Positions 7,176 to 10,281 of a DNA stretch of 10,281 bases are shown here, in pieces. The position numbers and the translations under genes were made by a program. Position 1 is the first letter of the stretch. The number at the start of each line of letters is the position of its first letter. The notes below the pieces were generated by a model, which ran no database searches, had not been told where the DNA came from, and was given only the letters and a program-made list of their open reading frames with translations. The stretch is taken from the NCBI GenBank assembly GCA_022865865.1, contig JALHTN010000521.1:1-10281 (forward strand). The letters run 5' to 3'. Origin of the DNA: Anaerolineales bacterium (GTDB lineage Bacteria > Chloroflexota > Anaerolineae > Anaerolineales > UBA4823).

Positions 7176-7189
7176 GTGATAAATTTCAC

Positions 7190-7217
7190 GTAAGATCCGA
7201 CCCTAGGTAGGGCTTAC
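7190..7217 (+). terminator. Bulged hairpin after yvcK, weak terminator at best
   Basis: GTAAG (7190-7194) pairs with CTTAC (7213-7217), and CCCT (7201-7204) with AGGG (7209-7212) around a 4-base loop, leaving a 6-base bulge (7195-7200). No T-run follows. It may be an mRNA end structure or part of a regulatory site before gap. Confidence 0.25.
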
Positions 7218-7246
7218 AGTTCCATATTCATCAAGCTCACCTAGGT
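7202..7246. repeat. Paired CCTAGG-containing sites upstream of gap
   Basis: CCTAGGT at 7202-7208 recurs at 7240-7246, and the second copy sits in the 8-base palindrome ACCTAGGT (7239-7246). The copies are 38 bases apart and precede the candidate gap promoter. The arrangement would suit a dimeric regulator binding two sites, but this is inference from symmetry only. Confidence 0.3.
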
Positions 7247-7249
7247 CGC

Positions 7250-7279
7250 TTCATGTAACAACTGAATCAAATATATATT
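7250..7279 (+). promoter_or_regulatory. Weak candidate promoter of gap
   Basis: TATATT at 7274-7279 is a five-of-six -10, with a poor -35 (TTCATG, 7250-7255) 18 bases upstream. A start near 7286 would give a leader of about 14 bases that still contains the GGAGG ribosome binding site at 7290-7294. Confidence 0.3.
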
Positions 7280-7299
7280 CATTTTCAACGGAGGTTCAC

Positions 7300-8355
7300 A
7301 TGACAGTAAAAGTAGGAATCAATGGATTTGGTAGAGTAGGAAGACAGGTGTTGAAAGCGATTCGCGATCATCATCCCAATGAACTTGAAGTGGTCGCATT
7401 TAACGACATTGGCGATTTGAAAACAATGGCACACCTGTTGAAATATGACTCCAATTATGGTCGCTTTGATGGATCTGTTGAAGTTGGCGAAGACCATTTG
7501 ATGATCGATGGGAATGTGGTTAAAGTCTTCAGCGAAAGCGATCCGGGGAACCTACCTTGGTCGGATCTGGGAGTAGAGATCGTCGTCGAGAGCACTGGAT
7601 TCTTTACCCTCAAGAAAGATGGCATCGATAAAAAAGGTAGGCAAGCAATAGGCGCAGAGAACCACATCACCAAGGGTGGGGCGAAGAAGGTGATCATTTC
7701 AGCCCCTGCACAGGGAGAAGATTTGACCATCGTATTGGGGGTCAATGATAACCTGTACGATCCAGCTGTCCATCATGTGGTCTCTAATGCATCCTGCACG
7801 ACCAATGCTTTGGCTCCAGCCATCAAAGTAGCAAATGACAAGTTCGGCATTAAACGCGGTTTAATGACCACCGTACACGCTTATACAAATGATCAAAAGA
7901 TACTCGATCTACCTCACAAGGATCTACGCCGGGCGCGCGCAGCTGGTTTAAGCATCATTCCAACTTCAACCGGAGCTGCTCGGGCACTTAAGCTGGTTAT
8001 CCCGGAGATGGATGGTAAATTGGATGGCTATGCTTTGCGAGTTCCAACGCCAACAGTATCCTTTATTGACCTGACAGTTGATTTCGAAACTCCCACAACG
8101 ACAGATGAATTGCGGCAGGCATACGTTGAGGCTGCGAGTGGACCATTGAAAGGGATTTTGGCAGCAACCAATGAACCAAGGGTTAGTATCGATTATAAAG
8201 GAGACCCGCACAGTTCGACGATCGATCTTCCGTTTACCATGGTAATGGGCGGTGGGCCTGGGACCTTTGCTAAAATTGTCGCCTGGTATGATAACGAATG
8301 GGGATACTCGGTACGCACAGCTGACCTGGCTGCCATGATGGCTAAATCTCTGTAA
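7300..8355 (+). CDS. gap: Glyceraldehyde-3-phosphate dehydrogenase, NAD-type
   Basis: The enzyme interconverts glyceraldehyde 3-phosphate and 1,3-bisphosphoglycerate with NAD in the cytosol. The Rossmann motif INGFGRVGR is at 7-15, the nucleotide-selecting Asp in FNDIGD at 34-39, the catalytic Cys166 in SNASCTTN at 162-169 and the catalytic His193 in TTVHAYTND at 190-198. LDLP at 202-205 is the Leu-Pro pair typical of NAD-specific glycolytic enzymes rather than the Ala-Ser of NADP forms. WYDNEWGYS near the C-terminus is intact. At 351 residues it is longer than the usual 330-340, mostly because of about 12 extra residues around 104-123 (a [21 protein letters not shown] loop) in the cofactor domain just before [13 protein letters not shown] strong GGAGG lies 5 bases before the ATG. 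It heads gap-pgk-tpiA, with a 69-base gap to pgk that holds a hairpin. Confidence 0.98.
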   Translation: MTVKVGINGFGRVGRQVLKAIRDHHPNELEVVAFNDIGDLKTMAHLLKYDSNYGRFDGSVEVGEDHLMIDGNVVKVFSESDPGNLPWSDLGVEIVVESTGFFTLKKDGIDKKGRQAIGAENHITKGGAKKVIISAPAQGEDLTIVLGVNDNLYDPAVHHVVSNASCTTNALAPAIKVANDKFGIKRGLMTTVHAYTNDQKILDLPHKDLRRARAAGLSIIPTSTGAARALKLVIPEMDGKLDGYALRVPTPTVSFIDLTVDFETPTTTDELRQAYVEAASGPLKGILAATNEPRVSIDYKGDPHSSTIDLPFTMVMGGGPGTFAKIVAWYDNEWGYSVRTADLAAMMAKSL

Positions 8356-8368
8356 TTTCTTACTGATC

Positions 8369-8407
8369 AAAGCGTGGAACGTGGGTTTGATCCCCGTTCC
8401 ACGCTTT
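8369..8407 (+). terminator. Strong stem-loop between gap and pgk (attenuator, terminator or processing signal)
   Basis: AAAGCGTGGAACG (8369-8381) pairs perfectly over 13 bases with CGTTCCACGCTTT (8395-8407). After one bulged T (8382), GGG (8383-8385) pairs with CCC (8392-8394) around a 6-base loop. The stem begins 14 bases after the gap stop. The T-run is only TTT and then CTAT, so complete termination is unlikely; partial termination or protection of the gap mRNA 3' end is more likely. The pgk ribosome binding site begins 9 bases beyond the stem. Confidence 0.7.
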
Positions 8408-8424
8408 CTATGTGTGGAGAAGTA

Positions 8425-9603
8425 ATGTTCAATAAGAAAACTATTCAAGATATTGATGTATCCGAAAAAAAAGTATTAGTCCGGGTGGATTTCAACGTCC
8501 CTATCCAGGATGGTAAAGTCGGGGATGATACACGTATAAAGGCTGCCCTGCCAACAATTAATTATTTATTGGACCACAATGCCAGCTTGATCTTGTGCTC
8601 TCACCTTGGAAGACCAAAGGGGGAGGCGAAACCTGAGTTTTCATTAAAACCAGTAGCTGATTATCTCAGTGGATTGCTTAACCAACAAGTTACATTTGTC
8701 GAGGATTGCATTGGCCCTCGAGCAGAACAAGCTGCCAGCCATCTCAAACCCAAAGAAGTTCTTCTTCTTGAAAACACCCGTTTCCATACCGGTGAGAAGA
8801 AGAATGACCCAGAAATGGCTATGCAACTTGCGGGTCTGGCAGATATATATGTCAATGACGCATTTGGTTCAGCCCACCGTGCGCACGCTTCTACTGAAGG
8901 TGTCACACATTATCTACCCAGTGTTGCTGGATATTTATTGGAAAAGGAGATTCGCTACCTGGGGCAGGCGATTGCGAATCCGGCGCGACCATTTCTTGCC
9001 ATCTTGGGGGGTGCAAAAATCAGTGACAAGATCGGAGTGATCCGGAATTTACTTCTAAGTGCCGACCAAGTGCTGATTGGTGGAGGCATGGCGAATACCT
9101 TCTTTAAAGCTCAGGGTTATCCGGTTGGTGATTCTTTGGTTGAGGATGAATCACTGGAAATCGCTCGAGATTTGATTGATCTAGCCAAGAACCAGCTGCG
9201 CCTTCCAGTGGATGTTGTGATAGGTGATGATTTTACAGCAGATGCAAAAAAGACTGTGATGAGTATGGGACCAATTCCAGATGGTTGGCGTATTCTCGAC
9301 ATCGGACCAGAAACCGTCGAAACCTTCGGGAAGCTGATCTCCGAAGCAGGCACGGTGGTTTGGAATGGCCCTATGGGTGTTTTCGAATTTCCGCGGTTTG
9401 CAGAAGGTACCTATGGCATCGCTGCAGCTGTCGCTGAATCGCAGGCTACCTCCATCATAGGTGGTGGTGATTCGGTTGCTGCGGTTAATCAAGCCGGATT
9501 GGCCGCTGAGATCACACACATCTCAACGGGTGGGGGTGCTTCCCTGGAAATGTTAGAAGGAAAAATCCTTCCTGGTATGGCTGCCTTAGAGGATAAAGAC
9601 TAG
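8425..9603 (+). CDS. pgk: Phosphoglycerate kinase
   Basis: Phosphoglycerate kinase transfers the phosphate of 1,3-bisphosphoglycerate to ADP, the first ATP-forming step of glycolysis, and runs backward in gluconeogenesis. The 392-residue protein has the full signature: [10 protein letters not shown] at 17-26, CSHLGRP at 58-64, [11 protein letters not shown] at 114-124, the [13 protein letters not shown] segment at 193-205, GGGMANTF at 219-226, WNGPMGVFE at 313-321, IGGGDS at 345-350 and STGGGASLE at 367-375. An in-frame ATG at 8374 would add 17 residues, but it lies inside the gap-pgk hairpin. The ATG at 8425 has GGAGA four bases upstream and gives the family N-terminus, so I use it. It follows gap by 69 bases and precedes tpiA by 109 bases, each gap with its own stem-loop. 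Confidence 0.98.
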   Translation: MFNKKTIQDIDVSEKKVLVRVDFNVPIQDGKVGDDTRIKAALPTINYLLDHNASLILCSHLGRPKGEAKPEFSLKPVADYLSGLLNQQVTFVEDCIGPRAEQAASHLKPKEVLLLENTRFHTGEKKNDPEMAMQLAGLADIYVNDAFGSAHRAHASTEGVTHYLPSVAGYLLEKEIRYLGQAIANPARPFLAILGGAKISDKIGVIRNLLLSADQVLIGGGMANTFFKAQGYPVGDSLVEDESLEIARDLIDLAKNQLRLPVDVVIGDDFTADAKKTVMSMGPIPDGWRILDIGPETVETFGKLISEAGTVVWNGPMGVFEFPRFAEGTYGIAAAVAESQATSIIGGGDSVAAVNQAGLAAEITHISTGGGASLEMLEGKILPGMAALEDKD

Positions 9604-9623
9604 CAATTTAGGCTTATAATTTT

Positions 9624-9667
9624 GGATATCACCTTTCCCCGCATAATTATCGGGATTGGTGATATCC
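9624..9667 (+). terminator. Stem-loop between pgk and tpiA
   Basis: GGATATCACC (9624-9633) pairs perfectly over 10 bases with GGTGATATCC (9658-9667). Inside, after a small internal loop, CCCG (9638-9641) pairs with CGGG (9651-9654) around a 9-base AT-rich loop. The stem is followed by TTGTTTCC, a broken T-run, so partial termination or an RNA-processing role is plausible. It starts 20 bases after the pgk stop. Confidence 0.65.
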
Positions 9668-9712
9668 TTGTTTCCGGCAGGAATAATCGTTATTCATGAT
9701 GGGAGATTTAAA

Positions 9713-10281
9713 ATGAATCGAAAACCGCTAGTAGCAGGAAACTGGAAAATGAATATGACAGTTGCAGACGCGCGTCACCTGGTTTCAGAAATGGTTCCAG
9801 GATTGCAATCTAAACCCGGGGTTGACAAAGTGATCTGCCCACCGCACACTGCCTTGTTGGCCGTGTCCTCGTTACTAGAAGGGAGCGATATTCACCTGGG
9901 AGCCCAAAATATGTACTGGGAGACCGCAGGTGCGTACACTGGCGAAATTTCCCCAAATATGATCGCTGAATTTTGTGAATTTGTAATCCTGGGTCACTCT
10001 GAACGGCGCGCATTTTTTGGAGAATCCGATAAGGATGTAAATCGCAAGGTCCAGGCAGCATTTACCCATGGTTTATCTCCGATTGTATGTGTCGGTGAAT
10101 CACTGGAAGAATATGAAGCGGATCGGACTTATGAAGTGGTATTTCGCCAGGTTAAAATGGGTTTGGAAGGGATCGAATTTGATGGTGGCGATGGTACAAA
10201 TTTGGTGATCGCATACGAACCCGTCTGGTGTATAGGCACTGGACGTGCAGCTACCCCAACAGATGCTAACAAGGTCATAGC
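9713..10281 (+). CDS. tpiA: Triose-phosphate isomerase, C-terminus cut by window edge
   Basis: The enzyme interconverts dihydroxyacetone phosphate and glyceraldehyde 3-phosphate. The frame from the ATG at 9713 stays open for 189 full codons to the right edge; about 60 more would be expected. All three catalytic residues are visible: Lys12 in AGNWKMN, His95 in ILGHSERR and Glu169 in IAYEPVW. The mobile phosphate-gripping loop reads PVWCIGTG at 170-177, with Cys where Ala is usual. GGGAG at 9701-9705 lies 7 bases before the ATG. It is the third gene of the gap-pgk-tpiA run, a classical grouping of the triose-phosphate steps. Confidence 0.97.
   Translation, partial: MNRKPLVAGNWKMNMTVADARHLVSEMVPGLQSKPGVDKVICPPHTALLAVSSLLEGSDIHLGAQNMYWETAGAYTGEISPNMIAEFCEFVILGHSERRAFFGESDKDVNRKVQAAFTHGLSPIVCVGESLEEYEADRTYEVVFRQVKMGLEGIEFDGGDGTNLVIAYEPVWCIGTGRAATPTDANKVI

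Noticed and set aside
8374..8424. Upstream in-frame ATG that would lengthen phosphoglycerate kinase by 17 residues
   Set aside because: It lies within the hairpin stem, has no ribosome binding site, and the extra residues are not part of the family N-terminus.
7966..8448. A 160-codon minus-strand frame across the gap-pgk junction
   Set aside because: It is antisense to the conserved end of gap and runs through the hairpin. Its composition is shadow-like.
1..10281. Search for CRISPR arrays, tRNA or rRNA genes, complete insertion sequences, prophage or defence genes
   Set aside because: No regularly spaced repeats, cloverleaf structures, transposase catalytic cores or recognised defence proteins were seen on either strand.

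Overview
The window looks like a stretch of chromosome from a Chloroflexota bacterium, probably of the Anaerolineae type. This is an inference from gene content and protein style (a membrane-anchored YvcK-like protein next to gap-pgk-tpiA, a winged-helix AAA+ ATPase, a CoA-transferase beta subunit starting with a TPDE motif) and from moderate GC content. No marker gene such as rRNA is present to prove it.

Layout, left to right. Positions 1-305 (minus) hold the first 101 codons of a CoA-transferase beta subunit that runs off the left edge. Positions 306-633 are non-coding and probably carry that gene's leader. A cytosolic glycerophosphodiester phosphodiesterase (634-1389, minus) lies downstream of an AAA+ ATPase of unassigned role (1452-2792, minus), and the pair is likely co-transcribed. 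Diverging from them is a family 2 glycosyltransferase of the polyprenyl-phosphate (DPM1-like) type (2962-3645, plus). It converges on recJ (3777-5498, minus) across a 131-base gap with an inverted repeat.

Between recJ and the divergent yvcK-like gene is a 336-base gap containing what looks like the decapitated N-terminal helix-turn-helix of a transposase-type protein (5557-5679, minus), plus two promoters placed so close to the start codons that both genes may be transcribed as leaderless mRNAs. From 5835 to the right edge everything is on the plus strand: a YvcK/CofD-like protein with two N-terminal membrane segments, then gap, pgk and tpiA (truncated at the edge). These three encode consecutive triose-phosphate steps of glycolysis and gluconeogenesis. 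Clear stem-loops sit in both intercistronic gaps of the gap-pgk-tpiA run.

Four of the genes (AAA+ ATPase, glycosyltransferase, recJ, yvcK) have an extended -10 element of the form TGN followed by a TATAAT-like hexamer. Most of the window is housekeeping sequence. I see no defence system, CRISPR array, prophage or complete mobile element. The more unusual points are the leaderless-looking promoters, the intercistronic hairpins, the transposase relic, the membrane-anchored YvcK beside the glycolytic genes, and the uncharacterised ATPase.
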